Below are positions 21,108-33,705 of a stretch of DNA of 64,000 nucleotides, piece by piece. Under the pieces are notes generated by a model. That model worked only from the letters and a program-made list of their open reading frames with translations. It made no database searches and was not told where the DNA came from. Both the position numbers and the translations under genes were made by a program. This DNA comes from Auricularia sp. M13. Taxonomy: Eukaryota > Basidiomycota > Agaricomycetes > Auriculariales > Auriculariaceae. The first letter of the stretch is position 1. Each line of letters begins with the position of its first letter. Location of the stretch: the NCBI GenBank assembly GCA_037042915.1, contig CM073203.1, positions 1,116,001 through 1,180,000 of the forward strand, written 5' to 3'.

Positions 21108-21391
21108 TGTTACGGTGACCGAGGATACTCGCCGAACGGACGCTCTGCGGGTGGGGGAAAAAGGACGAGATGTATCGGCGGTGGGCAAACCAGCTCGAAT
21201 CTAGCATACAAAGAGCGGACAGCACACGGTATATAAAGGGGGTCCGGATCCGGCCGGACCGCTGACCGCAGGCCGGGGCCACGCATGCGCCGGCGGGTCT
21301 CGGTCTGATGACTCGGTCCGTATGACGTCGGCGCGAGTAAGGTCCGATAAGCCCAACGGCGATAGGAGCGAAAAGCGAATGAGCCGTAACA
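21108..21391 (-). repeat. LTR of the outer Gypsy element (3' LTR)
   Basis: 284 bases, ends TGTTACGG/CCGTAACA. It matches 30800-31083 at all but one position by eye. Confidence 0.95.
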
Positions 21392-23838
21392 TAACCCCCT
21401 ACTAGGACCGAACGAGCGTCGTGCCGAGGGCCCGCGCCCTGCGGGCCGCGGTGACCGGGTCGGGGATGTTGAAGTCGATCCCTGTGGTATGGTGGCGCTC
21501 GAAGAAGTTGGAGGGAAATATGGCACGGTCGAAGACGAGGGAGTGGATGTTCTGGGGTTTACCTGGGTTGCGGCGGACGAAGTCCTCGACGGCGCCGATC
21601 GCGTTGCCGAGATTTCCTTGGGGACCCAGGAGTTGTGCTCGCGCCCGTAGCCGGCCCATTTGACCAGGTAGACAACGCTCGTCCGAGCTTCTTGGAATCC
21701 AGGATCTCCTCCACTTCGTACTCCTCGTGATCGTCCACGATGGTCGGCGCCGGCGGGCGGGGCGGCGTTGGTGCAGGGTGTACGGCGCAACGTACGGCGA
21801 GAGGAGGCTCTCGTGGAAGACGGGGTGTAGGTTTTTCCACGCCTCCGGCAGCTCCAATTTGAAGGCGGAATGACCCACACTTTCGAGGATCTTGAAAGGA
21901 CCGAAGCGCCGTTCGGCCAGTTTCTTGGACGAGACCGCAAGCTTGAGGTTGGTCGCTTCGAGCCACACTTTGTCGCCGACCTTGTATTGTCGCGAAGCAC
22001 CTCGGCGCCGGTCGTACTGTGTCTTCATGGACGCGGCGGCCTTGGTGAGCGCGGATTTGGCCTCCTCCCAGGTCCTTTCCATCCGCTGGGCGAACTGGGC
22101 GGCCGACTCGTTGGTGACCGCTCGGCGCGGTTCCACGCCCATACGTGGGTGGCGACCGTGATTGAGGAAGAACGGAGACGTACCCGTCGCCTCGGACGCG
22201 CGGTTGTTGATGGCGAACTCGGCCATAGCGAGCCAGTCGGCCCAGTCATCCTGCCGGGCGTTGGTCCATGCGCGAAGGTACTTCTCGATCTCCGCGTTCT
22301 CCCGCTCGGTCTGTCCGTCGGTCTGCGGGTGGTACGCGGTGGACGGGTTTGCCTCGATACCGAGGAGCTTGTAGAGCTCGTTCGCGAATCCCGACACGAA
22401 CTGCGGGCCGCGGTCGCTGATGAGCTTCTTGAACAGGCCGAACCGTTTGAAGACGAAGTCGCGGTACAAGCGCGCTATACCCTCCGACGTCACCGTAACA
22501 TGCGTCGGGCAGAGGATGACCATCTTGCTGTGGCGGTCGGTCACGACGAAGACCGCGTTGAAGCCAAACGACTCGGGCAATGGTCCGATGAGGTCGGCGG
22601 AAACGACCTCCCACGGAGCACTTGGCGCCTCGTTGGGGTGTAGGGGTCCTGCCAGGGGTCCGTGCCTCGGTTTGGAGCGTTGGCAAACGTCGCATGCGCG
22701 GACGTAACGCGCAACATACGCGGTCATGCCGGGGAACCAGTAGTACCGGTTAAGGAGCTCCAAAGTCTTGTACCTGCCCGGATGTCCTGCTATCGGTGTG
22801 TCGTGAAATGCGCTGACGATGCGTTCACGTAGTCGGCGGTTACGCGGGATGTAGACTCGGCCTTTGTACTCGACGACGCCGTTCGTCTCCACAAAGTCCT
22901 GCGGGTACGCAAGCAGGCCCTTCTTGACTGCTTCGTCGCGTTCGTTGGCGTACTTGCGAACCTCGGCCAGGATGTGGTCCTCGTCTCGGAGTCCTAGTTG
23001 CCGAATGATCACGTCCAACGGTCCGTTGTGCTCCTCGGCGAGTTGACGAAAACGGTCCGGTTGCAGGAGGACAACGTCGGCGTTGTCTTCTGCCCCTCAT
23101 TAGGCATGTTCCGGCTCAGCTCGTCGGCGATGACGTTCGTCTTGCCCGGCCGGTGGTGCAATGTAAAATCATACTCGGAGAGCTCGGTGAGCCAACGAGC
23201 TTGCTGACGGTTGAGCTTTGCGGCTCGCGGAAGTACTGCAGATTCCGATGGTCGGTCCATATCTGGAACTGCGGGGCCCCTTTGAGGAAGTGGCGCCAAT
23301 GTTCGAGGCAAAGCATCATCGCGAGCATCTCCTTGTCGTAGATCTCGTAATTACGCTCGGCGGGACTGAAGCTCTTGCTAAAGAACCCGAGTGGGCGTAG
23401 CTTCCCGTCGATGACCTGGTGGAGGACTCCTCCTGCCGCGTAGTCCGATGCGTCGGTCTCCAACCTGAACGGGGCCCGGTCCTGGGGGAGAAGAAGAGTA
23501 ACGTCGTTGCACACGGCGTCGCGAAGGTCCTCGAAAGCCTGCTGCTGCTCCGGGCCCCATTCGAATATGACCCCCTTTTCCGTTAGACGGTTGAAGGGTT
23601 TCGTGATGTGCGCGAAGTGGGGGATGAAGTTCCGGTAGAAGTTACAGAACTGCATGAACGACCGGACCTCCCGCAGGTTGCGCGGGGGGTTCCAACGGCG
23701 TATGGCCTCCACCTTGACTGGGTCCATGGATACCTGCCCGTTTCCTACAACCAGGCCGAGGAACTTGACTTGGGCTTGCTCGAACTCGCATTTCTCCAGT
23801 TTGAGGTATAGGCCTGTCTGCCGACACAGTTCCAGTAC

Positions 23839-24860
23839 TGTTACGGTGCGCGGCGATCTTGCCCATACGCCGCTTCCGTTGGATCTCTTTCGCCGCTTCA
23901 CCCGCTCCGTCGGACCGATATACCCGTTCCGCATGCCTCTCCGGACCGCTGGCACCTCGGCTACCTTCTCTCGGCGTCACCGGACCCCTGTCAACCTCGG
24001 TCCTTGGATGCGACGCGCTATTGCCATTGTTGTCGATCACCGCTGCGCTGGTTTCCACCCGGCGTGTATCTGTTCGTCGGTCCGTCTTCTCGGTGTCACA
24101 TTACGGCCTACACCTTTGGAGATGCCGCACACCACACCTCGGGTATTGCCCTGCATGGCCGGTGTGCGCTGGGAGTACAGGTGAAGCTGCAACGATCGTG
24201 CCGACGTACATCCTTCACCCTCTGTCCCCTGGATGCTCGACCGCTCCGGCACCTCGGACCTCGGCCGCCACACTCTCCTCGGTCCGCGCGCGGCATGGTC
24301 CATGGTCCGGAGGCTGTCCGGATGGAGTGGGAGTGTTGATTGTTGGGTGGTACGCCGTACCTCGCTCGCCGACGCGTTGCGCTCGCCGCTACGCTCGCCA
24401 TTGCATCGGCGCCTTTCGCCCCGGTGTCAGTGCGTGCATACATGCAAGGACACCTCGGTCTGTCTCGGATACCCGCCCAATACCCTCCATAGGCACGGAC
24501 ATCCTTTATCCCCTTCGTCCGGAGTCGTTCTGCGCCTTCGGCGCGACGCTTCACTCTTTCTTGACCCTCCCTTGACTCCCTTTACCCCCCATTGCTTCCA
24601 CTGGCTCCAGATTACCCTCGGTGACTTCCCCGATGCCTTTCCCATCGCTTCCGGACCTCTCTTTGGTGTTGGTTGGCTTCCTTTGTTGTCCGGAGCGTTC
24701 GGATCCGGTTTGCCTCCGATCGGACTATATGTACCGGCGATTGCCCTCAGATGTACCCTAGGTTGGATCTGGTCTATTATGTGTTCGACCTTCCCCTCCT
24801 GAGTACCCTTCCTGGTCGGCTACGCCTCCAGGTCGGTGGTGTATGCAGCACACCGTGACA
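23839..24860 (+). repeat. 5' LTR of the nested element
   Basis: Begins TGTTACGGTGCGCGG and ends CACACCGTGACA. It is followed by a primer-site-like TAAGATCCAACCTACCCC. Confidence 0.9.
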
Positions 24861-27171
24861 TAAGATCCAACCTACCCCGTCCCTCCGGGTACTCAGTTCC
24901 TCCCCCTCTATCCTCTTCTATCCGCTCTCTACTTCCTCCTACCCCCAGCGGAGCTGCGAGTGCCCGCCCCGGCGGTCTCCACGATATCCCCTTCGCTTAT
25001 ACCACCTGGACCTTGGATATAGGACCGATCTCGCCCACGGAATTCCCTGGCCTCGGTCTCAAGCTTCTGGTGGCCGCCCCTTGGACCCGAACCCTCCCGG
25101 ACCCCCTGGCCGCCTCTCGGCCTTCCTTTAACCCCATACCGCCCTTAGGCACGCTTCCCAAACCTTACCCTCAAGTTCCGGACCCTTCTGGAGTTGTAGT
25201 TTTCCCTTTGGTCGCCCCTCGCAACGACGTCCGGCAAATCCCGCCGCAGTCCGCACGAATCGCTTCGCCGACGAACACCCTATAGGCCGATGGCTTCCAA
25301 ACTTTGCCGACACCCTTGCACCACCCCTCCGGAGTCCCATGCGAAGTTACGAGGCGCTACGCTCGCCGATGCCGCCGTTGCCATGCACTGCCTCGGCCGG
25401 ACCATTTCCGCTCCCCCTCGCCGGCCCCTGCTGCGTTCCGCCTGCCCCAAGGCTTGGTCAACGCGTATCAACGTCCCCCACCCATGCGTGCTTGACCGAT
25501 GCCCCGCGCACGCTGTCCTGGCTGCCAATCGAGCGTTTGAGCGTCCCACACACTTGCACACCTCGGTCCTTCGCAGCGCGACCCTCGGCACCCATCTACC
25601 CTCGGTCCTTGTGCTCCAAGTTCACCTCGGACCATTCCACACCTACCGATGTCGGCCGCTGTCAGTTATGCAACGCTGGCAACAGTACAGGTCGCCGTGC
25701 GCTCGGCCGAGCTGCTGGACATCTGGTGTTTCGCACCCTCCACCGACCTGGATCTTCCGGTGTCGGACGCGTGAGCCAACGCTGACCTACCTCGCCGCTG
25801 GACCCTGGAGGTGCTCCCTGACATGGACCGAGGCCGGAGCCTCGCTGGATCGCATTGGTTTGCTCGGAATATCGGTGTTCACGCGCGCACCCCCTCTTCG
25901 GCGTTACAGGATGGAGTACACGAACCGGACACGGACCCAATGGTCTCACAGGCTTTCCGTCCATCGCCCAGGTGTTTTGGCAAGGTCTCCGCAGCCGCAT
26001 GACCCGCCGCCCGTTCGATACAACGCGCCCCCAGCGATGCTGCCGACTGTCAACCCCCTGTCCGCTCCGCCGTTTATTTCGCCGTCAGGCGTCTTTCCGA
26101 ATCCCGCGCGAGGTGCCCGTGTCCTCTCCCAACTCCTGGCCTTCTATCCGCGGTCGGACCTTGCCAAACGAAGAGGTCCTCGGCAAGATATGTGCATCCG
26201 ATGTTCAGTGCACCGGTCGCGTACGTCGGCCGCCCTGACATCGCATCCTGTTGGACCTGTGGACCTCTCTGGCGCATCTGGAACCCCCCCCCGGGACGGA
26301 CCCGCGTTTCGGACCCACCGGCGATGTCACTGATGAAGTCCGGCTCTGCTTGCGCACTGCATGAGCTCAATTCGGGATAGCCGCTGTTTGCCCTCGGACT
26401 CGCCGTCGCATCGGACATCCTCCCCTACACTCCACCCCTCCTCCCGGGCTGCCACCCCGATTCCGAACGCACTGGCTTATGCTGACGACCGTCATGACTT
26501 CGCTTCAAACTCTCGTCGTGCCCTTCACCGGGGTTGAGGTTGCGATCCACGGGGATGCGCAGTGCTCAGCGTTGTTGGTCGCGGACCAGCACTCCGACAC
26601 CTCCTATACCTTCGGTCCTGTGCCTTGGGCGCTATCTCGGTGTACTCGGGCCTTCCCCCACCCTTGTACCCCAGCCGGAGATGGTAGGAGTCCGTTCATG
26701 GGCGCAGCGCGTCCCGCTCTCTTTTCCATTACGACCTCGACTGCTCCTGCGTTTCGCTCGGCAGTAACGACCTTTCCCGTGTTCCCTCCCGGACGGTAGG
26801 ACTCCCAGTGGCCGCCGCATATTGAGATGTGGTGTGGGGACATCCCGAGTAGGTGTCCTTCTCGCTTGGAGCTCGGACCGACTCTTTCCCTTGGACCTGC
26901 AATGTTTCCGACGCTGGTGTTGCACCTTGGATCGGTGAGGATTGATCGCCGTGCCGTAATAGCCCATCAGTCCTCACCCCCAATGGGCCTCGCTTTCGCC
27001 GTGGACCACTTCGGTCCGAGCGGGGGAGACGACCTCCGTGCTTTGGGTCTCGCCCGATGCGAGGGTACACTTCTATTTCGATTCGTCATGAATTTAACGA
27101 CTTCGGCCACCCCCAATGGCCTCCACCATGCTCGGTCGCTTTTTGCGGGCTCGCGGCTGGAAGGGGGGTTA

Positions 27172-28195
27172 TGTTACGGTGCGCGGCGATCTTGCCCATA
27201 CGCCGCTTCCGTTGGATCTCTTTCGCCGCTTCACCCGCTCCGTCGGACCGATATACCCGTTCCGCATGCCTCTCCGGACCGCTGGCACCTCGGCTACCTT
27301 CTCTCGGCGTCACCGGACCCCTGTCAACCTCGGTCCTTGGATGCGACGCGCTATTGCCATTGTTGTCGATCACCGCTGCGCTGGTTTCCACCCGGCGTGT
27401 ATCTGTTCGTCGGTCCGTCTTCTCGGTGTCACATTACGGCCTACACCTTTGGAGATGCCGCACACCACACCTCGGGTATTGCCCTGCATGGCCGGTGTGC
27501 GCTGGGAGTACAGGTGAAGCTGCAACGATCGTGCCGACGTACATCCTTCACCCTCTGTCCCCTGGATGCTCGACCGCTCCGGCACCTCGGACCTCGGCCG
27601 CCACACTCTCCTCGGTCCGCACGCGGCATGGTCCATGGTCCGGAGGCTGTCCGGATGGAGTGGGAGTGTTGATTGTTGGGTGGTACGCTCGTACCTCGCT
27701 CGCCGACGCGTTGCGCTCGCCGCTACGCTCGCCATTGCATCGGCGCCTTTCGCCCCCGGTGTCAGTGCGTGCATACATGCAAGGACACCTCGGTCTGTCT
27801 CGGATACCCGCCCAATACCCTCCATAGGCACGGACATCCTTTATCCCCTTCGTCCGGAGTCGTTCTGCGCCTTCGGCGCGACGCTTCACTCTTTCTTGAC
27901 CCTCCCTTGACTCCCTTTACCCCCCATTGCTTCCACTGGCTCCAGATTACCCTCGGTGACTTCCCCGATGCCTTTCCCATCGCTTCCGGACCTCTCTTTG
28001 GTGTTGGTTGGCTTCCTTTGTTGTCCGGAGCGTTCGGATCCGGTTTGCCTCCGATCGGACTATATGTACCGGCGATTGCCCTCAGATGTACCCTAGGTTG
28101 GATCTGGTCTATTATGTGTTCGACCTTCCCCTCCTGAGTACCCTTCCTGGTCGGCTACGCCTCCAGGTCGGTGGTGTATGCAGCACACCGTGACA
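27172..28195 (+). repeat. 3' LTR of the nested element
   Basis: Nearly identical to 23839-24860. It is followed directly by the AGTAC duplication and then by the interrupted pol region of the outer element. Confidence 0.9.
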
Positions 28196-30799
28196 AGTAC
28201 GGCCCGAACCGCGGTCCGATGGTCCTCCAAGGTGCGGGTAAAAACCAAAAGGTCGTCCATATAGACGATAAGGACGATCCGCCGAATAAGGTCGCCGAAT
28301 ATGTCGTCCACCATGCGTTGGAAGGTGGCCGGGCTGTTGGTCATGCCGAAGAACATGACGGTGGGTTCGAACAGACCTCGGCTCGTGATGAACGCGGCCT
28401 TGAATTCGTCTCCAGGTCGGATTCGGACGTTGTTGTACCCCCATCGGACGTTGAACTTAGAGAAATAACGGGCGTCCTTGATCTTGGTCATGACGTCGGC
28501 GACCAGCGGGAGGGGGTAGGAGTCCCGCACGGTGTGGTCGTTGAGCCTCCTGTAATCCATAGTCGGTCGGAGTCCTCCATCCTTCTTGCCGACGAAGAAA
28601 AGCGGCGATGCAATGGGCGAGTTGGACGGCCGAATACGACCCGTCGCGAGGTTCTCGTCCAAGAACTCGTTCATCGCCTGTGTCTCTTTCGGCGACAAGG
28701 CGTAAACCTTTCCGCGGAGCTTGCGGTCGTTCTCCCATCCGGGCCGGAGGTTGATTTCGTGGACCCACCGACGATGGGGGGGTAGCTTGTCGAATTCCTT
28801 CTTTTCGAACACGTCGGCGTACTCGCGGTAGTATTCGGGGATGTCGGCGACGACGGCGGGTTTGGCGGCCTGCTCAATGCGGGTTGAGATAGACTCGAAA
28901 GCCCGAACGTACTCTTCTTCGTCGTCGGCCGTGAACTCCATAGCATCGGCGAGTGAGGCGAAGTCCTCGGCGAGGTAGCGGGCCGAGCTCGGCGCCGGGT
29001 TCGGCATACCACAGCGAGGCGGGCAGCGGGTGAACGTGAGCGCCCCCTTCGGCCAGTCAACTTCCGGGTTGTGCTCCACCAACCAGTCGTATCCTAGGAA
29101 GAGGTCGTGTTTTCCACCAAGGTTGGCTACCGGAAAGTCGCGCCGTTCGCGGTGTTCGCGGCCGCGTGCGTCGCGCACGACCACAAGGAGTTCGACGTAC
29201 TCCTTGATAAATCCGTTGACCGAGCCGTCGGCGTTGTAGACGGTCCGAACGACGGCTGCGGCTTGGGTTGTAAGCTGCCGGCGTTTGACAAACGCCTGGT
29301 CCACACTTGAGGTCGTGCATCCGCTATCCAAAAGAGCTTTGGCCGGGATCCGTTCTCCGGTGTCGAGGGAGGTGAGGGTGAGAGGTATGTTCATTTGCCT
29401 TAGGGCCGAGGGTCGGACCTCGGCGAGTCTTAGGTGTTCACGCTCGGTGTGCGTATCGACAAGACGTTCATCTGTATTCGGTACGGAGGGCACACCGTCG
29501 TCTTCCCACAGGGATCGCGCGGAAATCACTGCGGGGCGGAAAATCCTTGTCCTCGGTCTCCTCGGCGTGTTCCTCCAGGAGCGTGGATTTTCCTTCGACC
29601 ATCCGAGCGATCTCCTCCATGTCCTTGGTGGAAAGGCCTCGGATGACGTCCTTGAAGTTCCTCTCCTGGCAGTCCCGAGCGAGATGGCCGGGTTTCTTGC
29701 AGCGGTAGCAGAGTCCTAGGGTCCGAGCGCGGTGACGGTCCACGTCCATGGGGTCCGGGTCGTGCGCAGGACCGGTGGTGGCTGGGGCGGTGATCGCCGG
29801 CGGGCGCCGCGGCAGGTACAATCACCGGTTGAGTCACCCTCTCGGTGTAATGGTGAACGAAGGGCTTGGCCGCCGGGCGCGGCGTAGAGCTGGTGGCCGG
29901 GCGTGGTCACCGTGGCGGCGGATAATCGGGTCCTGCTCAAGGGCGTACTTGCGGAATTGAAAGTATCCGAGCGGTTTCTCGGCGTCGGCCTCCATCTTGA
30001 CGAGCTTGTCCTCGGTGGCGACCTCGGCCTTGCGAAGTCCTTCGACCGTGGCGAGACTGGTGGTCCGGAAGATTTCGTGCGACTGCATCACGGCGAGGAC
30101 GAGCGCCGGCTTGAGGTTGCGCCGAAGGTAGTCGACGAGAACGATGTCGTGATACTCCGGGTTGGTAAATCCGGCCTTGATGCGGAGCTCGTCGAACTTG
30201 AGGAAGAAGGTGTCGGCGTCGCCTCGGCCTTGAGTGAGCTTGGAGATCGCTTCGCGGGCGTGCTCGGCGATGCGCGGGTCGAGGAACTTCTCGTCGAGGT
30301 CGCGAAGGAAGTCGCTCCACTTGAGGTCCGGCGAGTCCAGGTCGTGGAGCTGACCCCAGTTCTGTGCCCAAGCGTCGGCGTCACCTTTGGTCAGGAAGCC
30401 GAGCGCGGCGAGTATCTTGTTGCGGTCGCCGGGGATTCCTTTGACGTGGAGCTCCAAGGTCCGACGGAAGGTCTCGTAGTTGGCGCGGGACCCATCGTAA
30501 TCCTCCGGGGCCTGGACGTAGTTTTTGGTGGGTGGGTTGCCCGGTTTGAGTCCGAGCGATTTGATGGCGTTGACCAACGACGTTTCGATGGAGGTAGCGA
30601 ACTCCTCGGTCGTCATCGGCATCTTGACGGTGGTGTCGGGGGAAAGCGAAAGGCGCTGGAGATGGGAGGCGAGTTCTTCGCCGTCGGCCTGGACGTCGGG
30701 GGTGGTGTGCGACAGCTTGACCGAGGGCGCGGGGTGAAGGCGGGGGAAGGAACGGGGGATACGCGGAGCGTCGGTAAGGGAGGGGTAGATTCGAGCTTA

Positions 30800-31083
30800 T
30801 GTTACGGTGACCGAGGATACTCGCCGAACGGACGCTCTGCGGGTGGGGGAAAAAGGACGAGATGTATCAGCGGTGGGCAAACCAGCTCGAATCTAGCATA
30901 CAAAGAGCGGACAGCACACGGTATATAAAGGGGGTCCGGATCCGGCCGGACCGCTGACCGCAGGCCGGGGCCACGCATGCGCCGGCGGGTCTCGGTCTGA
31001 TGACTCGGTCCGTATGACGTCGGCGCGAGTAAGGTCCGATAAGCCCAACGGCGATAGGAGCGAAAAGCGAATGAGCCGTAACA
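30800..31083 (-). repeat. LTR of the outer Gypsy element (5' LTR)
   Basis: 284 bases. On the minus strand it is followed by a primer-site-like TAAGCTCGAATCTACCCC, similar to the sequence after the nested element's 5' LTR. Confidence 0.95.
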
Positions 31084-31088
31084 GAGAC

Positions 31089-31807
31089 TTAAATTATACA
31101 AAACATCTACAAATGACTGACATATGTATCACAATTCTCATCCGCGATAGCAGTGTGCACAAGCACTCAGAACGCGCTAAGTATAATAAGATAATCCTCC
31201 AGCAGTCGCTGCTGGGGACTATTCTTGGCGTGGCCGGGCGGCCGGACGGCCGGCCGGTCCCTTCCCCCGTCCCTCCTCATTTCTGGGAAGTCTGCGTACA
31301 TTCATACTGAACTGGCCGCGGAGACGCTCCAGACGGAGCGCTAGCAGAGAAATTCTCTGTACAGTACATAAGGACTTGAATCGATTGCTGTGTGACGTCT
31401 GCGACGCGGGCTCTCAACAGACTTACGGTCTCGTGTTTTTGTCGACGATTCCGTAGGCGCGTCTCATTGAGCACGTGGAACATGAGCTTCAATTCTCACG
31501 TGGACTGACGCGGAGAAGCGGAATGGTGAAAGGAGTGAAAGGACTGTCGAAGAGTCAGACATCGGCGAAGTGAAAGAAATCCTTCGAAAGCGTGCAGAAC
31601 AAGCATTCCACCCACACAGCCGCATGCCAGCGTCCCCGGCCTCTCACCGTTGAAGTCAGCAGAAGCGCCGACCGGTGAGCGCGTTCAAATTGAGAATCAA
31701 AGTCAGACTCATGATCAGCCTCAGCCTGCCAGTGACGCGATCGGCGGCAACTTCCGCGGCTTGCTTCCTCTTCCTTAGGCTCTGCTCTCAACACTGGCCA
31801 GACAGCA
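31089..31807. other. Gene-free stretch right of the retrotransposon
   Basis: Continues the pre-insertion sequence from 21107. A GC-rich run with nested CGGCCGG palindromes lies at 31232-31262. The rest is the probable promoter of the gene at 31808. Confidence 0.45.
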
Positions 31808-33514
31808 ATGAGCGCGGAGGACACGCTGCTGGTGGTGCACAACCCGTTCGGGCTGCAGATGCAGGGCGGCAGGCCGGACAAGTCCAGCATCGAGCGCTTC
31901 GTCTGCTACTGGCTCGACCACTTCCTGCGCCCGCCCGGCAGCCCGCGCGCCGCCGTCGATTCTGTGCATCTCAAAGCGAACTCGGTGAGTGAGCTTGTGG
32001 GCGGCCGCAGTATCTGACGAGACGAGCGCAGTACGACGGCCGGGTGATCGTGCAGCTCTCGGGCGACATCGACTGGGACGCGCCCGCGCACGCGCAGCGC
32101 CTGCAGCGCTTCCTGGGCGAGCACCGCTGGCGCGAGATCGCGCGCACGCCGCAGCCCGGCCTCAGCTCGCTCGTCTTCGCCTTCGACCGCGCGCTGTTCA
32201 CCGGCCGGCGGCTGCACGTCAACAACTTCGGTGAGTGTCAGCAGCTGCCCTTAAGCTTTCCCTCCCACATGCGCTGACGCTGACGCTGTCGCAGGCTACA
32301 CGACGGAGGTGCTCGCGCCGACGGTGCTGCACAAGTACGACCGCGCGACGGACCGCACCGCGCCGCTCGTCCACTGGGAGACCTACCCCGCCGCGCACTG
32401 GTGCGCCGTCCCGCAGCGCGCGCCGCGCATCGAGCTGCCCATTCCCAAACCGCCCGCTCGTGCGTACCTGCGATGGGCGAGCTCGATCGGCTTACTGTAA
32501 CTGCTTGTTCCAGCGCCGCTTGTGTCTCCTCCTCGTTCGCCTGCAGACGCTCCGAGGCAACCGTCGCCTGAGCCGAGTGGCTCCCGCGTCAAGACCGAGC
32601 CGCGCGATGCCGCCCTCCCGATCCCCGTTCACATCAAGCGAGAGCCCAGTGAAGACGTCAAGCCGTTTGCCAAGTTCAAGATGGACCCGGACGAGGAAGG
32701 TGCGTTCTTGCATCCATTTCCCATTTCATGCAATATGCATGGGTGAATGTGTGTGCTCTTTGCAGAGGCCGCGTCCAAGGCTGCTCGGCGCGAACTGGCA
32801 GACGGCCTCGACGTGAAGACAGAATACGGGGACGTGAAGAGCGGCAGAGTGAAGAGGGAAGAATCACAATCACACCGCGGCGTGAAGAAGGAAGAGGATT
32901 CAGGCCAAGAAGACGAGGAGCAGGACGTGAAGCCCAATGTGCGCGTCAAGCGGGAGGCCGTGGACATCAAGCTCGAACCTAAAGCGGAGCAGGACGACAG
33001 CGAGAAGGAGGAGGAGGAGGGGGAGGAGCGCAAACCGCGTGTACGCGTAAAACGCGAGCGCAGCGACTCGCAGGACGAGGACGAGGAGGATGTGAAGCCC
33101 AAAATGGAGCCGCCGGACGACGACGTCAAGCCCAAATTGGAGGAGGACGTCAAGCCGAAATTGGAGGAGGAGGAGGAGGAGGAGAAGGACGTGAAGCCGA
33201 AGGTGGAGGAGGTGGAGGACGAGCACTTCTGGATCAAGACCGAGTCGCAGGGCGAGGAAGAGGACCGCAAGCCGCTCCTCAAGCGTGAGCGCGAGGACTG
33301 GTCGCGCAGTCGTGCGTCCGGTCATCTTCCTTACCCCTATCTCTTGATCCTTATTTGTCCCTTTCCTTTCACTGCAGCGTCGCGTCGCCTCAAGACGAGT
33401 CGGACACACTCATTGTCAAGCAGTAAGCGCGTCAAGAGCGAGTCGTATGCCTTTGAGCACGATCGCGACTCCAAGCCGCCGTTGCGCAAACGCATGAAGA
33501 GGGAACCGTACTGA
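31808..33514 (+). CDS. Acidic, probably nuclear protein with many SUMO consensus sites
   Basis: Six exons: 31808-31984, 32032-32230, 32295-32459, 32514-32699, 32766-33311 and 33378-33514, giving 469 residues. The introns are 47-66 bases and all junctions keep the frame. The N-terminal ~175 residues look globular (TLLVVHNPFGLQMQGG, RVIVQLSGDIDWD, SLVFAFDRALFTGRRLHVNN, VHWETYPAAHWCAVP). The remainder is disordered, acidic and Lys-rich. It contains about a dozen psi-K-x-E motifs: VKTEP, IKREP, VKTEY, VKREE, VKKEE, VKREA, IKLEP, VKRER, IKTES, LKRER, VKSES and MKREP. It also has VKPKLEE-type repeats and ends with a basic KRMKREPY. The family is not recognised. The motif density suggests a heavily SUMO-modified chromatin or RNA protein (inference). 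The last intron is a multiple of three, so its retention would not break the frame. Confidence 0.8.
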
Positions 33515-33705
33515 CGCATTTCTTATCCTACGACGTCCGTGTATAGATACCTGTAGCATATATATCCAGAACACAGCGAATTGCAACCAGCCGATTCAGG
33601 CTCGAATTTCTTGGAAATTACTTCACTCATAGCACGTGCGCGTGAGGTCGAAGGCAGTTTCCGACTCATCGCGTACGCGGCTTGTCCTTGTCCCTTGCAC
33701 GCGCT

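Larger units (their letters stand above)
23839..28195 (+). mobile_element. Nested non-autonomous LTR element (LARD-like)
   Basis: The LTRs are 23839-24860 and 27172-28195 (1022 and 1024 bases; one substitution and two single-base length differences seen). The target duplication is AGTAC (23834-23838 and 28196-28200). A purine tract (GGAAGGGGGGTTA) precedes the right LTR, so it runs on the plus strand, opposite to its host element. The 2.3-kb internal part (24861-27171) contains no recognisable gag, protease, polymerase or integrase. It shares the TGTTACGGTG start and a similar post-LTR primer-site region with the outer element. It therefore probably depends on enzymes of a related Gypsy family (inference). 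It looks structurally whole for a non-coding element and is very young. Confidence 0.85.
21108..31083 (-). mobile_element. Ty3/Gypsy chromovirus LTR retrotransposon, interrupted by a nested element
   Basis: The LTRs are 21108-21391 and 30800-31083 (284 bases each, one mismatch seen), flanked by the 5-base duplication GAGAC (21103-21107 and 31084-31088). A purine-rich tract (AGTAGGGGGTTA on the minus strand) abuts the 21108-21391 LTR, so the element runs on the minus strand. In element order the parts are: capsid-type Gag from about 30.62 kb, a CCHC zinc knuckle (CYRCKKPGHLARDC), and an aspartic protease (LDSGCTT). Then come reverse transcriptase (YMDDLLVF), RNase H, integrase with its zinc-binding and catalytic domains, and a chromodomain (VYLVKWAGY). 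Without the nested insertion and its duplication the element is about 5.6 kb. It is broken by the insertion at 23839-28195, with perhaps one to three further breaks. The near-identical LTRs mean a very recent arrival. Confidence 0.93.

Noticed and set aside
25290-26333. 347-codon open frame in the nested LTR element
   Set aside because: Its translation has no Gag, protease, polymerase or integrase feature, and other frames are open alongside it. It is treated as chance in a non-coding internal region.
31232-31262. CGGCCGG-rich segment shared with 9537-9552
   Set aside because: The shared part is only about 15 GC-only bases and palindromic, so it is not enough to call a dispersed element.
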